Source: Neorhizobium sp. UBA3556
Lineage (GTDB): Bacteria > Pseudomonadota > Alphaproteobacteria > Rhizobiales > Rhizobiaceae
Direction: 5' to 3'
Assembly: GCA_002376235.1 (NCBI GenBank)
Contig: DFNX01000016.1
Location: 1,054,001 to 1,118,000 of the forward strand
Length of the DNA stretch: 64,000 nucleotides
In this document: piece by piece, positions 41,396 to 51,154 of the stretch
How positions within the stretch are numbered: position 1 is the stretch's first letter
Layout of the letters: every line of letters starts with the position of its first letter
Position numbers and translations under genes: made by a program
Notes under the pieces: model-generated
What the model was told of the DNA's origin: nothing
What the model saw: only the letters and a program-made list of their open reading frames with translations
Databases searched by the model: none

Positions 41396-43738
41396 TTACT
41401 GGCCGGTCTGGCCACCTGTGTTCTGGCTCCACTCACGGATCGCTTCATCGAAGGCCTTCACGCCTTCAGGTCCCTTCTGGAGCGTCAGGAGAGCGCGGCG
41501 TCCGTTGCGATAGGCAAGCGGGATGTCGATCCAGTTGCGGGTTCTCAAAAGCTCGAGGTTGGTCCTCTGCGCATCCGGGAAATCGTTGAGCGCAATCATG
41601 TGGAAATCGTCGGTGATCTTCGCCGGAACAGCAACCAGCGCGTTTCCACGATCCTGCTCGGTCTGCTTCATCGCAATGCGCAGAACGCTGTCGATGGCGC
41701 CGCCTTCGAAATCCGGCGGAACCGCGAAGACGATCTCGATCAGATGGCTCGCCGGCAGCGACGAATCGCTGTTTTTCTTGACCGTCAGAAGAGCAGTCAG
41801 ACCACGTCCCGGAACGGTAATCCGTCCCTGAACAACGGGTTCGGCCGGTCCGCCATTTTGAGCGGGTTCTCGCTGTAGCGACCAGGAGACCGATCCTTCG
41901 ATCGCCGTCGGCGCAGTCTGGCCGATGCGCTCCTCGTAAAGGAACATCTTTTCGCCGGCCGCAGCTGGTGCCTCGGTGGCTGTGGCGCCCGAAGCCGAAG
42001 GTGCAGGCGTAGCACCACTCGCAGGCGGAGCCGCCCCCTCAGCCGAAGGCGCAGGATCGGCCGGTGGCGCATTGAGCTGCGCGACCGACTGGCCCTCGGC
42101 GTTCTGCGCCAGGCTGCCGGCATCACCCGGACCTGCATCGACTTCGGAACCGTTTTCCAGAAGCCGTTGCGTAAACTTGGTGGCCGTAGACGAACCGTCA
42201 GCCGGCGGCGGGGTATTCGCCTCTGGCTGGGTCGGTGTGCTCTGCTGTGGCTGATCAGCGGAGGCCTGCGGTGACGGTGCTGAAGGCGTAGCCGAATCGG
42301 CCGGAGCGCTGGCAGAAGGCGCCTGCTCGACCGTCTCGCTGCTGCTTGTGTTCGACGGCATGAGCCCACCGACCAGATCGTTGAGCTGGTCGCGATACAT
42401 CCATGCGCCGTAAGCACCACCGCCGACGATGATCAGGCCAAGCAGGCCAAGAGCCATGCCGGCATAGTTGCGCTTGCGAACCGGGGTAACGCGATAAGGC
42501 TTTGCCGGCGGAGAAAGCAGATCGCTGAAATCGTCCTCTTCAGCTGCCTTCTGCGGCTTCTGTTCGGAAGCTGGAGCATCCTTCGTATAGCCTATCAGGT
42601 CTTCCAGATCGCTCCACGGATCACGCTCATCCTGCTGCTGCGGCGGCTGGGCCTGTGCGGGCGGCTGCTGCGCGGAGGACGGCTGATCAGGCGCGGAAGG
42701 CTGGGCGTTCACATAGGCCGCAAACGGATCTTCGTCTGCAAGGCTATCATTCGCCTGCTGCGAGGTCTGCGGCATATCGGCAGCTGGCGGCATGCGCACA
42801 GGCTCCGCAGAAGCCCGCATCTCCTCGCCGAAATGCGCTGCAACAGGCTCGCTGCGCTGACCTGCATCGAGATGGCGAGTAAGACCATCGACTTCGTCCC
42901 ATGCCGACGCAGCGCCCTGCTCTTCCGCTGACTGGACAGGCTCGGGTTCGCGCTCTGCCCATGTGCCATGATCGGGAGACACGCTTTCCGGTGTCACATA
43001 CTCCTGGGTCGGAGCATGATGTTCAACCTGCCATTCGGCAGAGGCGGCTTCCTGCTCGGCGAAGGATGGGGCCTCATGGCGCTCTTCAGCGACCGGAGAA
43101 ACCTCTTCATGACCGGCATCCGGATAGGTGTAGGCCGTCGCTTCGCCAACGGCTGGCTGATGATATTCGGCCTTTTCCTCGGGAACATCATCGCGCCAGT
43201 CGCCATAACGCTCGACTGCCGGCTCTGCGGGCGTCTCGCGCCAGTCGTGTTCGACCGTCTCGGCGGCAGGCTCCGAATGTGCCGGCTCGTCCTGATAAGC
43301 CTCTTCCCGATAGCTTTCCGCTGCGTGATAGGTTTCGGCGACGGGTTCCGCCGCAACCGGCTCCTCTTCGCGATGGGGCTCGGCATGAGAATGCTGATCG
43401 GCATAGTCTTCCATCGGAGCAGGCTCCGCGGCGGCTACCGGCTCGTCAACCTGCTCCTCGACAGGTTCCGGCGCCTGATAAGGCACCGGTGCAGGCGCGA
43501 CAGCGACCTCCGGCTCAGCCGGAAGCGCTTCCGAATGCTCGGTCTCAACTTCGACGATGGCTGCTTCCAGCTTGTCCATCTGCCGCCGCAGCATCTCCTC
43601 CGGCGGGCGCGGCTTCATATTCTCAAGCTGGCGCTGGACGGCACCGCGAGCCTTTTCATAAACTCGCGTGCGCCCCTCGGGCGTGTTGGTCGCCAAACCG
43701 TCAACAGCGCGGCGGATCACCGCTACAAAATCAGCCAT
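41396..43738 (-). CDS. Large acidic, Pro/Glu/Ala-rich single-pass membrane protein, unknown function
   Basis: 780 aa from ATG 43738 (GTG 43744 also possible). Three regions are seen. A conserved helical N-terminus (about 1-65; MADFVAVIRRAVDGLATNTPEGRTRVYEKAR) is followed by a very acidic low-complexity stretch (about 70-430; Glu, Ala, Pro, His, Gln). One membrane helix (about 435-460; MALGLLGLIIVGGGAYGAWMY) precedes a second Pro/Ala/Ser linker and a folded C-terminal domain of about 170 aa (KMFLYEERIGQTAPTAIEGSVSW ... RRALLTLQKGPEGVKAFDEAI). Homologues are often mislabelled CheA-like; no kinase motif is present. Upstream neighbour is purA. Confidence 0.75.
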   Translation of the reverse strand: MADFVAVIRRAVDGLATNTPEGRTRVYEKARGAVQRQLENMKPRPPEEMLRRQMDKLEAAIVEVETEHSEALPAEPEVAVAPAPVPYQAPEPVEEQVDEPVAAAEPAPMEDYADQHSHAEPHREEEPVAAEPVAETYHAAESYREEAYQDEPAHSEPAAETVEHDWRETPAEPAVERYGDWRDDVPEEKAEYHQPAVGEATAYTYPDAGHEEVSPVAEERHEAPSFAEQEAASAEWQVEHHAPTQEYVTPESVSPDHGTWAEREPEPVQSAEEQGAASAWDEVDGLTRHLDAGQRSEPVAAHFGEEMRASAEPVRMPPAADMPQTSQQANDSLADEDPFAAYVNAQPSAPDQPSSAQQPPAQAQPPQQQDERDPWSDLEDLIGYTKDAPASEQKPQKAAEEDDFSDLLSPPAKPYRVTPVRKRNYAGMALGLLGLIIVGGGAYGAWMYRDQLNDLVGGLMPSNTSSSETVEQAPSASAPADSATPSAPSPQASADQPQQSTPTQPEANTPPPADGSSTATKFTQRLLENGSEVDAGPGDAGSLAQNAEGQSVAQLNAPPADPAPSAEGAAPPASGATPAPSASGATATEAPAAAGEKMFLYEERIGQTAPTAIEGSVSWSLQREPAQNGGPAEPVVQGRITVPGRGLTALLTVKKNSDSSLPASHLIEIVFAVPPDFEGGAIDSVLRIAMKQTEQDRGNALVAVPAKITDDFHMIALNDFPDAQRTNLELLRTRNWIDIPLAYRNGRRALLTLQKGPEGVKAFDEAIREWSQNTGGQTGQ

Positions 43739-43796
43739 CAGCACTTTCTCATGGTAGCCGGCATTAGTCGGCCGAATGGATAATCATTTCTTGACA

Positions 43797-45095
43797 TTAA
43801 TCTTCAAACGGGTCGGTCACAAGTATCGTGTCGTCGCGTTCTGGACTTGTGGACAACAGAGCAACCGGAGCACCGATCAACTCTTCGACCTGACGCACAT
43901 ACTTGATCGCCTGGGCAGGAAGTTCGGCCCAGGTGCGCGCACCAACCGTCGACTCTTTCCAGCCTTCGAGCGTGATGTAGATCGGCTCGACACGGGCCTG
44001 AGCGGCCTGCGAAGCCGGCAGATAATCGATTTTCTGGCCGTCCAGCATATAACCGACGCAGATCTTCAGCTCTTCGAGACCATCGAGGACATCGAGCTTG
44101 GTGAGCGCGATCCCGGTAATGCCGTTGGTCGCAACCGACTGGCGCACGAGAGCCGCATCGAACCAGCCGCAACGACGCTTGCGGCCCGTCACCGTGCCGA
44201 ATTCATGTCCCTTTTCCCCAAGAAACTGGCCGATTTCGTCCGTCAGTTCGGTCGGGAAAGGACCTTCACCCACGCGAGTCGTATAGGCCTTGGTGATGCC
44301 GAGGATATAGCCGAGCGAACCCGGACCCATGCCGGAACCGGCAGCGGCCTGGCCGGCAACGGTGTTCGACGAGGTGACGAACGGATAGGTGCCGTGGTCG
44401 ATATCGAGCAGCGAGCCCTGTGCACCCTCGAACAGGATGCGCGAACCCTTGCGGCGTTCCTTGTCGAGCAGCTGCCACACGCTGTCCATGAACGGCAGGA
44501 CAGTCTCGGCGATGGAGGTCAGCTCCTCCATGATATCCTTGTGCTCGACTTCGGGAGCACCGAAACCGCGGCGAAGGGCGTTGTGATGGGTGAGAATACG
44601 CTCGACCTTGGCTTCCAGCGCATCACGGTCGGCCAGATCCATGACGCGGATCGCGCGACGACCGACCTTGTCTTCATAGGCAGGGCCGATACCGCGGCGG
44701 GTCGTACCGATCTTGGTGCCGCTGTTGGAGGCTGCATCTTCACGCATGCCGTCAAGCTCGCGATGCAGCGACAGGATCAGCGTGGCATTCTCAGCGATTC
44801 GCAGGTTTTCCGGGGTAACTTTGACGCCCTGGGCGGCGAGCCTGCCCATTTCGGCAATCAGCGCATGCGGATCGACAACCACGCCGTTGCCGATGACGGC
44901 CATCTTGCCCGGACGCACGACGCCGGAAGGCAGGAGCGACAGCTTGTAGCTTACACCGTCGATGACGAGCGTATGGCCGGCATTGTGACCGCCCTGGTAG
45001 CGCACAACGATGTCGGCGCGCTCCGAGAGCCAGTCGACAATCTTGCCCTTGCCCTCATCACCCCATTGCGAACCTACAACTACACAGTTCGTCAT
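43797..45095 (-). CDS. purA: Adenylosuccinate synthetase PurA
   Basis: 432 aa. Joins IMP and aspartate with GTP to adenylosuccinate, the first committed step to AMP. N-terminal P-loop VVVGSQWGDEGKGKIVDWL, the GHNAGHT motif, the signature TRRGIGPAYEDKVGRRAIRV and the C-terminal GPEREDTIL-like SPERDDTILVTDPFE are all present. Full length. It starts with ATG 45095; the 275 bp upstream holds no recognised riboswitch or PurR-type operator. Confidence 0.97.
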   Translation of the reverse strand: MTNCVVVGSQWGDEGKGKIVDWLSERADIVVRYQGGHNAGHTLVIDGVSYKLSLLPSGVVRPGKMAVIGNGVVVDPHALIAEMGRLAAQGVKVTPENLRIAENATLILSLHRELDGMREDAASNSGTKIGTTRRGIGPAYEDKVGRRAIRVMDLADRDALEAKVERILTHHNALRRGFGAPEVEHKDIMEELTSIAETVLPFMDSVWQLLDKERRKGSRILFEGAQGSLLDIDHGTYPFVTSSNTVAGQAAAGSGMGPGSLGYILGITKAYTTRVGEGPFPTELTDEIGQFLGEKGHEFGTVTGRKRRCGWFDAALVRQSVATNGITGIALTKLDVLDGLEELKICVGYMLDGQKIDYLPASQAAQARVEPIYITLEGWKESTVGARTWAELPAQAIKYVRQVEELIGAPVALLSTSPERDDTILVTDPFED

Positions 45096-45370
45096 ATCTG
45101 CTTCCTGCCCTTTGGACGAAACCCGCCCGTCAACATCGGTCCCCGACCTGGCTCGACGGCGAGCTTAACACCAGTTCTTTTTCTCGAATGCCGGTCGGCC
45201 ATGGCCAACGGCTCCACAAACGCGCGCATCTATAATGCCTTGCCGTGAGGAAAGCGACCTGTTTGTGACTGCTACAAGGTTTTTGCGTGACAAAGACCGA
45301 AACAGGACGCTAATCCTCATCACCATGGTTCAATCGGACACGCCGTTGCATCGACGTGTGAGTGAGTGCG

Positions 45371-46261
45371 ATGCATCGCCGTGCATATCTTTTTCTCATC
45401 GTCGCCACCTTGTGCTGGGGCGGCAACGCCGTCGCAGGCAAGCTTGCGATCGGTCACATCAGCCCGATGATGCTGACGTTCTGGCGGTGGTTCTTCGCGG
45501 TCGTCATCATCTTCTCGATCTCGCTGAAGGATCTGCGCCGCGATTGGCCCGTGATCCGCAAACACATTCCTGTCCTCGCATTTCTCGGTATCGTGGGCTA
45601 CGTCGTGTTCAACGCCGTCCTTTACACGGCAGTCACCTACACCAGCGCCATCAATGCCACGGTCGAGCAGACCCTGATTCCGGCCTTGATCTTCGCCCTG
45701 AATTTCGCCCTGTTCAGGACGAAAGTGTCCTGGTTGCAGATACTGGGGTTCGGTCTCACCGCGATTGGCGCTCTGCTGACCGCGGCTCATGGAAATATTG
45801 CGACACTCCTCACCCTGACGGTCAATTTCGGCGACGCGATCATGATCATAGCGATCGCTGCCTATGCGATGTACACGATCGCACTGCGCTGGCGCCCGCC
45901 TATCAGTTGGAAGAGCCTGATGGCAGTGCCCGCGCTTTTCGCGCTCATTTTCAGCGTTCCGCTGGCATTCTGGGAATATTCCGCAGGCAACTTGATCTGG
46001 CCGGATACGACTGGCTGGATCGTGGCGCTATACACAGCGGTTTTTGCATCACTGGTAGCGCAGGTTTTCTATATCCTCGGCGTTGCGGAAATCGGAGCCA
46101 ACCGCGCCGGTCTGTTCATCAATCTGGTGCCAGTCTTCGGCACGCTGCTATCGGTCGTCATTCTCGGCGAACACCTGCAGCTCTTTCACGTAGCGGCACT
46201 GGTTCTGGCCATGGTTGGCATTGCAATAGCGGAACGGGGAAAGCCGGCTCTCACCACCTGA
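45371..46261 (+). CDS. EamA (DMT) family transporter
   Basis: 296 aa inner-membrane protein with ten predicted helices in two EamA repeats (about 5-140 and 150-290). Start ATG 45371 (MHRRAYLFLIVATLCWGGNAVAGKLA); GTG 45362 is an alternative. The repeat motifs ATVEQTLIPALIFALNFALFRTKVSWLQILGFGLTAIGALL and INLVPVFGTLLSVVILGEHL are typical. It exports metabolites of unknown identity. Confidence 0.9.
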   Translation: MHRRAYLFLIVATLCWGGNAVAGKLAIGHISPMMLTFWRWFFAVVIIFSISLKDLRRDWPVIRKHIPVLAFLGIVGYVVFNAVLYTAVTYTSAINATVEQTLIPALIFALNFALFRTKVSWLQILGFGLTAIGALLTAAHGNIATLLTLTVNFGDAIMIIAIAAYAMYTIALRWRPPISWKSLMAVPALFALIFSVPLAFWEYSAGNLIWPDTTGWIVALYTAVFASLVAQVFYILGVAEIGANRAGLFINLVPVFGTLLSVVILGEHLQLFHVAALVLAMVGIAIAERGKPALTT

Positions 46262-46279
46262 GGTGCGGCTTTTTTCTAG

Positions 46280-46383
46280 AGCATGTCTCCCGAAAGTGGT
46301 CACCGGTTTCGGGATAATGACATGCGCCAAAACAAAGAGCTAAAGCGCGGCAAGCCAATCTGAAAGATCGCGACGCGCTTTAG
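46280..46383. repeat. Rhizobial intergenic repeat with nested palindromes
   Basis: Nested stems GCATGTC (46281-46287) / GACATGC (46319-46325) and CCCGAAA (46290-46296) / TTTCGGG (46307-46313). A second palindrome CTAAAGCGCG (46340-46349) / CGCGCTTTAG (46374-46383) follows. The core GCATGTC...GACATGCGCcAAAACAAAGAgCTAAAGCGC is a sequence I recognise as recurrent between genes in Rhizobiaceae (RIME2-like). It may also act as the end of the EamA transcript. Confidence 0.65.
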
Positions 46384-46450
46384 CCCACGCGTCAGCATCA
46401 CGCGTCGGCGAAGTACGGACCAATCGTCGGAAATAGCGCAACAAGCTGCG

Positions 46451-46681
46451 TCAGATATCGATGCAGTCGAAACAATTCTGCTGCACCGCGGCCGTGGCCT
46501 CTTCAACGGCGAACATGTCGAGATAGGCGTCGACTTCATTGATCGCGTCACCGACATCGACCTGATTGACGACGACAGAAGCAAGATCACGCGCAAACCC
46601 GCCTGGACCGGCAGCGCTGGCTTCCTTGCCGTAGATGAGCGCGGTCAGAACGGCCGCCGAAATAATGAGCTTCCTGATCAT
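46451..46681 (-). CDS. Small predicted secreted protein
   Basis: 76 aa with a clear signal peptide (MIRKLIISAAVLTALIYGKEASA, cleavage near residue 23). An acidic helical mature part ends with CFDCIDI, a CxxC pair near the C-terminus. CAGGG precedes the ATG by 9 nt. No family recognised. A short hydrophilic protein like this might be periplasmic. Confidence 0.5.
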   Translation of the reverse strand: MIRKLIISAAVLTALIYGKEASAAGPGGFARDLASVVVNQVDVGDAINEVDAYLDMFAVEEATAAVQQNCFDCIDI

Positions 46682-46848
46682 TGCCTGAACCCTGTTTTAC
46701 GGACGGCTCTGCGGCCATCGCGTTTCGTTCTGGCACGACATTAGGCCCTACAGCTTTTCGGCTGGCTTAAACGGAAAGATGCAATTTTATTGAAATCGCA
46801 GTTTTTCCCGCATTGGCACAGGAGAGATGCGCCGAGATCCGCAAGACG

Positions 46849-48186
46849 TCAAACAGCCGTCCGCTTGTCGCTCTCACGCGCCTGCGCGCGATGTTGACGC
46901 CAGCCGAGCTTGCGGGCGCCGTCATCGTCATGCCGGTTGCGGATACGCCGGACGAGAAACCATATCGCGATGACAACGAAAGGCACAGATGCGCCGGTTA
47001 GCGCCTCCGGTGTGACTGCCGAACCGGTATAGTGCAGCAGCTTGGCAAGATAACCGACCAACCCGATGACATAATAGGAAATCGCGGCCACCGAGAGCCC
47101 TTCGACCGTCTGTTGCAGGCGCAATTGCAGATGGGCACGTTTGTCCATGGAAGCGAGGATTTCGGTGTTGAACTTCTGCAGGTCGACATCGATCCAGCTG
47201 CGCAGCAGCGCCGTGGCGCGGGTCAGCTTGCGGGACAGATTGACCTGCCGCTCTTCAACCGACTGGCAGGTTCGCATTGCCGGCGCCAGACGACGGTGAA
47301 GGAAAGCTCCGAGCGTCTCGTTGCCCGGCAAAGCCTTTTCCGCCAGCATGCCGACACGATCAAGAACGATGTCGTTATAGGCGCGGCTTGCGCCGAACCG
47401 GTAAAGGCTGAACGCGGCATTGGCTTCCAGCTCTGCTGCAAGCGTCGTGATTTCCAGCAGCATGTCGTCCGCCTCGTCTCGGGCGTGCTGCTTCATGCGT
47501 TGGGTAATCGCGGTAAACCGCGCCTCGAACTGCCGGATTTCAGGCGAAAGGCTCTGCGCCATCGGCAGACCCATCATCGCCAGCGTACGATAGGTCTCGA
47601 TATCGAGAATACGCTGGACGAGCATGCCGCGCGCCGCATCGGTCATGCCATGATCGAGGATCAGGAATTTTGTCAGCCCGTCGCCATCCTGGCGAAAATC
47701 GGTGATCAGCGTCGCCTTGTTGTCGGCGACCATGCTTTGACAGAGGCTGGTCGGGTCGAAACGGGCGGTGATATCCGACATGTCGTCGCCGGCTGGCCGA
47801 ACCTCGATACGGACACCGGAAATAAACGGCCCCGGCGCGGCAAAGCTTGCACCGAAAGGATTGACCGGGATCTCACCACCGAATGCAGCAGGAGCCAGCG
47901 TATCCCAGAAATAGGTCGAGAACTCAGTATGTCGTTCCCAGCGCAGGGTCCCGCTGCCCCAGGTCATCGTATGATGGCTGGTATCGGGAGACGGTGCCGG
48001 CACCCCCTGCCCCAGAGAGAGCTCCGCGAGAATGGCATGATCTGCCGCCATGTTGGCTTCGGTAAGGAACGCCAGCTGGAAGATAACGCGCGGCAATGGC
48101 AGCAACGTATAGGGGCGCGCGTGGATTTCACCGAGCGCACGCGCCCTGACATCAGCGACCGGAAACGAAAAACTGCGCTTGGACAT
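46849..48186 (-). CDS. DUF3422 family membrane protein
   Basis: 445 aa from ATG 48186 (MSKRSFSFPVADVRARAL), with GGGGAAG upstream; the frame reaches 48225. A conserved N-terminal part (ALGEIHARPYTLLPLPRVI; HHTMTWGSGTLRWERHTEFSTYFW) and helical middle lead to two C-terminal membrane helices (about 370-415). Length and motifs match DUF3422. Function unknown; possibly a metal-ion-channel-like membrane protein, as the helix-rich middle and paired C-terminal helices loosely recall CorA. Confidence 0.85.
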   Translation of the reverse strand: MSKRSFSFPVADVRARALGEIHARPYTLLPLPRVIFQLAFLTEANMAADHAILAELSLGQGVPAPSPDTSHHTMTWGSGTLRWERHTEFSTYFWDTLAPAAFGGEIPVNPFGASFAAPGPFISGVRIEVRPAGDDMSDITARFDPTSLCQSMVADNKATLITDFRQDGDGLTKFLILDHGMTDAARGMLVQRILDIETYRTLAMMGLPMAQSLSPEIRQFEARFTAITQRMKQHARDEADDMLLEITTLAAELEANAAFSLYRFGASRAYNDIVLDRVGMLAEKALPGNETLGAFLHRRLAPAMRTCQSVEERQVNLSRKLTRATALLRSWIDVDLQKFNTEILASMDKRAHLQLRLQQTVEGLSVAAISYYVIGLVGYLAKLLHYTGSAVTPEALTGASVPFVVIAIWFLVRRIRNRHDDDGARKLGWRQHRAQARESDKRTAV

Positions 48187-48380
48187 GCATGCTTCCCCAA
48201 CAGGGCCATCGAAGCCCACCTTCATGCTTGACTATTATCAAATGCGCGTGAGCGCACGACGTGGCGCTTTGCCGCAGAAACCCTGTTGATGACCGCATGG
48301 TGGGAGCCGCGCTGTTCACAAGTCGGCGGAACACGCAGTCCTTAAACTTTTCATTAAATCTTAAGAGTCATCTATCGGGC

Positions 48381-48968
48381 ATGACCCGAGTTTCTGCGAT
48401 GCGTATTGCGTTTTTCATCGCGCTCCTCTCTCTTGCCGGCTGCGCCAGCGCGCCGAGCAGGATAACGAATGTCTGCGCGATTTTCGACCAGAGGGACGGC
48501 TTCTTCAACAATTGGCAGCGCCAGGCCCGTGCAGCCGAGCGCGAATACGGCGTGCCCGTACCGATCCTGATGGCGACGATCTACGTCGAATCGAGCTTCC
48601 GGCCCAATGCCCGGCCGCCACGCAAGTGGTTCCTTGGCTTCATTCCCGGCAAACGGGCATCATCCGCCTATGGTTACGCCCAGGCGCTCGATGGCACTTG
48701 GGAAACCTATCAGCGCGCCACGGGCCGCTGGGCTGCACGCCGGAACAATTTCGGTGATGCGATCCGGTTTGTCGGCTGGTACCACAACCAGACATCCACC
48801 CGGAACGGCATTGCCCGAAATGATGCCTACAATCTCTATCTCGCCTACTATTCCGGGCACGCAGGATATGAGCGCGGCAATTTCAGCGGCAGCTTGAGAC
48901 AGACCGCACAGAAATCCGCCGGAGTGGCTGCCCGTTATGCTGCGCAGTTGAAGGGCTGCGGGTACTAA
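48381..48968 (+). CDS. Lysozyme-like (transglycosylase SLT) lipoprotein
   Basis: 195 aa from ATG 48381 (MTRVSAMRIAFF); ATG 48399 also possible. The lipoprotein signal peptide has lipobox LAGC. The mature part (about 30-190) has a lysozyme-type fold: EYGVPVPILMATIYVESSFRPNA, with Glu as the probable catalytic residue, then SSAYGYAQALDGTWETYQ. The absence of LysM or other domains suggests a small peptidoglycan lytic enzyme. A good terminator follows. Confidence 0.8.
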   Translation: MTRVSAMRIAFFIALLSLAGCASAPSRITNVCAIFDQRDGFFNNWQRQARAAEREYGVPVPILMATIYVESSFRPNARPPRKWFLGFIPGKRASSAYGYAQALDGTWETYQRATGRWAARRNNFGDAIRFVGWYHNQTSTRNGIARNDAYNLYLAYYSGHAGYERGNFSGSLRQTAQKSAGVAARYAAQLKGCGY

Positions 48969-48972
48969 TTAA

Positions 48973-49007
48973 CTGGAAGGCCGCAATGGCCTTTCCAGAG
49001 ATTTTTC
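48973..49007 (+). terminator. Terminator of the lysozyme-like lipoprotein gene
   Basis: Stem CTGGAAGGCC / GGCCTTTCCAG with loop GCAAT, followed by AGATTTTTC. Confidence 0.75.
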
Positions 49008-49072
49008 AGGTAAGCCGCAGAAACAACGCACGAAACGTCTTCCTCGCATCTGCAAGGCTTACGACCGAAGCT

Positions 49073-50989
49073 TTACGTGCGCCCGCCATCCGAATGTACG
49101 ATGCGCGGGCGGCTGGGCTCCCACAATCTGACGCCATCACGGCCATCTCGTTTCGCCGTATAAAGGGCCTCGTCGGCTCGGGCGATAAGACGTGCGGCGT
49201 CCGTCGGGAGCGAGCCCCGCGCGAGCGTTGCAACGCCTATGCTGACGGTGACGATCCCCTTGTCGCTTCCGGTATGGGAAATACGCAGGTCGCGCAGCCG
49301 CTCGCAGAACTCTTCCGCAAGAACGACGGCCGCCTTTTCGTCGGCATCCGGCAAGATCAGCGCCAGTTCCTCGCCACCATAACGGGCGGCCCGGTCATCC
49401 GTTCGACGCGCGGTCGCACGAAGGCAGTCCGCCACGCTTTTCAGGCAGGAATCACCTGCGCCATGGCCATAGGTGTCGTTGAAGCGCTTGAAGTAATCGA
49501 CGTCGATCATCAGCAAGGAGAGTGAGCTGTCGCCACGCTCCACCCTGGCAAGCTCGTCAGCCATCACGGCATCGAAGGCACGCCGGTTCAAAAGGCCCGT
49601 CAGACTGTCGGTTTCGGCAAGTACCGAAAGCCGGTCGTTCATGTTCTGCAGTTCAAGCTCGTGTTGCTTCGATGCGGTAATGTCCGAACAGATGACGAAA
49701 CAGGCGCCTTCCGGTGTCGGGCGCGTGCGTGATTCGATCCAGCGCCCATCGGCAAGCGGGAATTGCACGGTGCCCCCTTGCCTGAGCCGTGAGAGCGCAG
49801 TGTCCACCCACTGGGCAACCTGTTCCTGTGGGATCCCGATAAACTCGCCGCGAGCAATCGAGGCATACAGGATGGCCGCGGCAGGTGTACCCGGAACGCG
49901 CAGATCCGCCGTTACGGAGAACATGGAACGATAGCGTTCGTTGCAAAAAACGAGCATGAGATCCTTGTCGAACATGACGAGGCCGTCCGAAATGCTCGAC
50001 AAAGCCTCGGCAGCACGCCGGTCGCTTTGTGTGAGCGCCGCTTCCAGCAGCTTCTTGTCCGTCGTATCGCGACTGTGGGTGATCAGTCCGATGATATTGC
50101 CGTTGATATCGGTAAACGGTGCCTTGAGAGTGGAAAGATAGGTCTTGCTGCCGTCCATCCGGGTCAGCATCTGCTCTTCGACGATCGGGCTTCCGGCTTT
50201 CAGCGCCTTCGCCTCGTCGGCCTGGAAAGCTATGGCCGCGTCCTCGCAATAGAAGTCGAAATCCGTCTTGCCAATCAGCGCATCGGCGCTGTCTGCTTGC
50301 ATCAACTGCGCGGTCGCGGGATTTGCCATGATGAACCGCCCGTCGCGATCCTTCACGTTCAGCGCTTCCGGCAGGCTGTCTATGACGTGGCGGTACATAT
50401 GATTGCGCGCCTCCGTCTCCCGCCGCCTGATTTCATTGCCGAGCGCAAGACAAGCCATCAGCGTCGCGACGAAGACGAGCGTCATGTACGGCAGACGGAT
50501 TTGTGGACCGCTATAGACGTCCTGCGCCAGCGCAATGATGACGGCCGGTGCCATTGCACAGATGGCCATGACCAGCGAGAAAAGCAGGCTTTCCTTCAGG
50601 TCGGGCGCTTCCGCCGACTTCAATCGATACCCTAGAAGACCAGCGGCGCAGGCCAGTGCAATGCCGATCAACCCGATCAAAACGCCCGCGCCACCCAGAT
50701 AAAGGCGAAAGACTGTTGTGATCGCCGCAGTCACCAGTCCCGCGATCGGCCCGCCGATAAAGGCAGCAGTCCCGATCAACGTCATTCTGAGATCGATGAA
50801 GAAACCCGGATTGAGCTGGAAGGGGATCGACATAGCGCCGATAGCGCCAAGCCCGAACAACATCCCGAAAGCATAGTGTTGAGCAGATTGATTTTGGCCG
50901 AAGACCGGAAGACGAATATTGGACCACAGCGAAATGACCAGTGCCACCACCGCCATATTCGCAAGCAATCCAACCCAGAGACTATTCAA
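49073..50989 (-). CDS. Membrane diguanylate cyclase with 5TMR-LYT and two PAS domains
   Basis: 638 aa. The N-terminal five to six membrane helices (about 1-185; LGAIGAMSIPFQLNPGFFIDLRMTLIGTAAFIGGPIAG) match the 5TM-LYT sensor. PAS domains follow at about 205-320 (VIDSLPEALNVKDRDGRFIMAN) and 330-440. The GGDEF domain (about 455-625) has active-site GGEEL, which is competent for cyclic-di-GMP synthesis. An RTDD I-site lies five residues before it, allowing product inhibition. No EAL domain. It probably responds to an envelope or small-molecule signal to favour a sessile state. Confidence 0.93.
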   Translation of the reverse strand: MNSLWVGLLANMAVVALVISLWSNIRLPVFGQNQSAQHYAFGMLFGLGAIGAMSIPFQLNPGFFIDLRMTLIGTAAFIGGPIAGLVTAAITTVFRLYLGGAGVLIGLIGIALACAAGLLGYRLKSAEAPDLKESLLFSLVMAICAMAPAVIIALAQDVYSGPQIRLPYMTLVFVATLMACLALGNEIRRRETEARNHMYRHVIDSLPEALNVKDRDGRFIMANPATAQLMQADSADALIGKTDFDFYCEDAAIAFQADEAKALKAGSPIVEEQMLTRMDGSKTYLSTLKAPFTDINGNIIGLITHSRDTTDKKLLEAALTQSDRRAAEALSSISDGLVMFDKDLMLVFCNERYRSMFSVTADLRVPGTPAAAILYASIARGEFIGIPQEQVAQWVDTALSRLRQGGTVQFPLADGRWIESRTRPTPEGACFVICSDITASKQHELELQNMNDRLSVLAETDSLTGLLNRRAFDAVMADELARVERGDSSLSLLMIDVDYFKRFNDTYGHGAGDSCLKSVADCLRATARRTDDRAARYGGEELALILPDADEKAAVVLAEEFCERLRDLRISHTGSDKGIVTVSIGVATLARGSLPTDAARLIARADEALYTAKRDGRDGVRLWEPSRPRIVHSDGGRT

Positions 50990-51154
50990 ACTTTAAACCC
51001 TCGCGCCAACATCATGCTGGCCATTTCCCGGCCATTGTACGGTTTCGCACACAAGGTTGGATTAGCGGAGATCTAAGCCTAGGGGAAAAGCTTTGATGAG
51101 AGTTAACAGAAACTTGCTCGGTTCTTCGATGTGATGCGGAAGTCACATGCAAAT

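Noticed and set aside
47032..48231. 399-codon plus-strand frame opposite the DUF3422 gene
   Set aside because: Antisense to a well-conserved gene and without family resemblance.
51130..51147. TGTGA-N8-TCACA inverted repeat resembling a CRP site
   Set aside because: The spacer is 8 rather than 6 bp, and it lies downstream of the aldehyde dehydrogenase gene, not in a promoter position.
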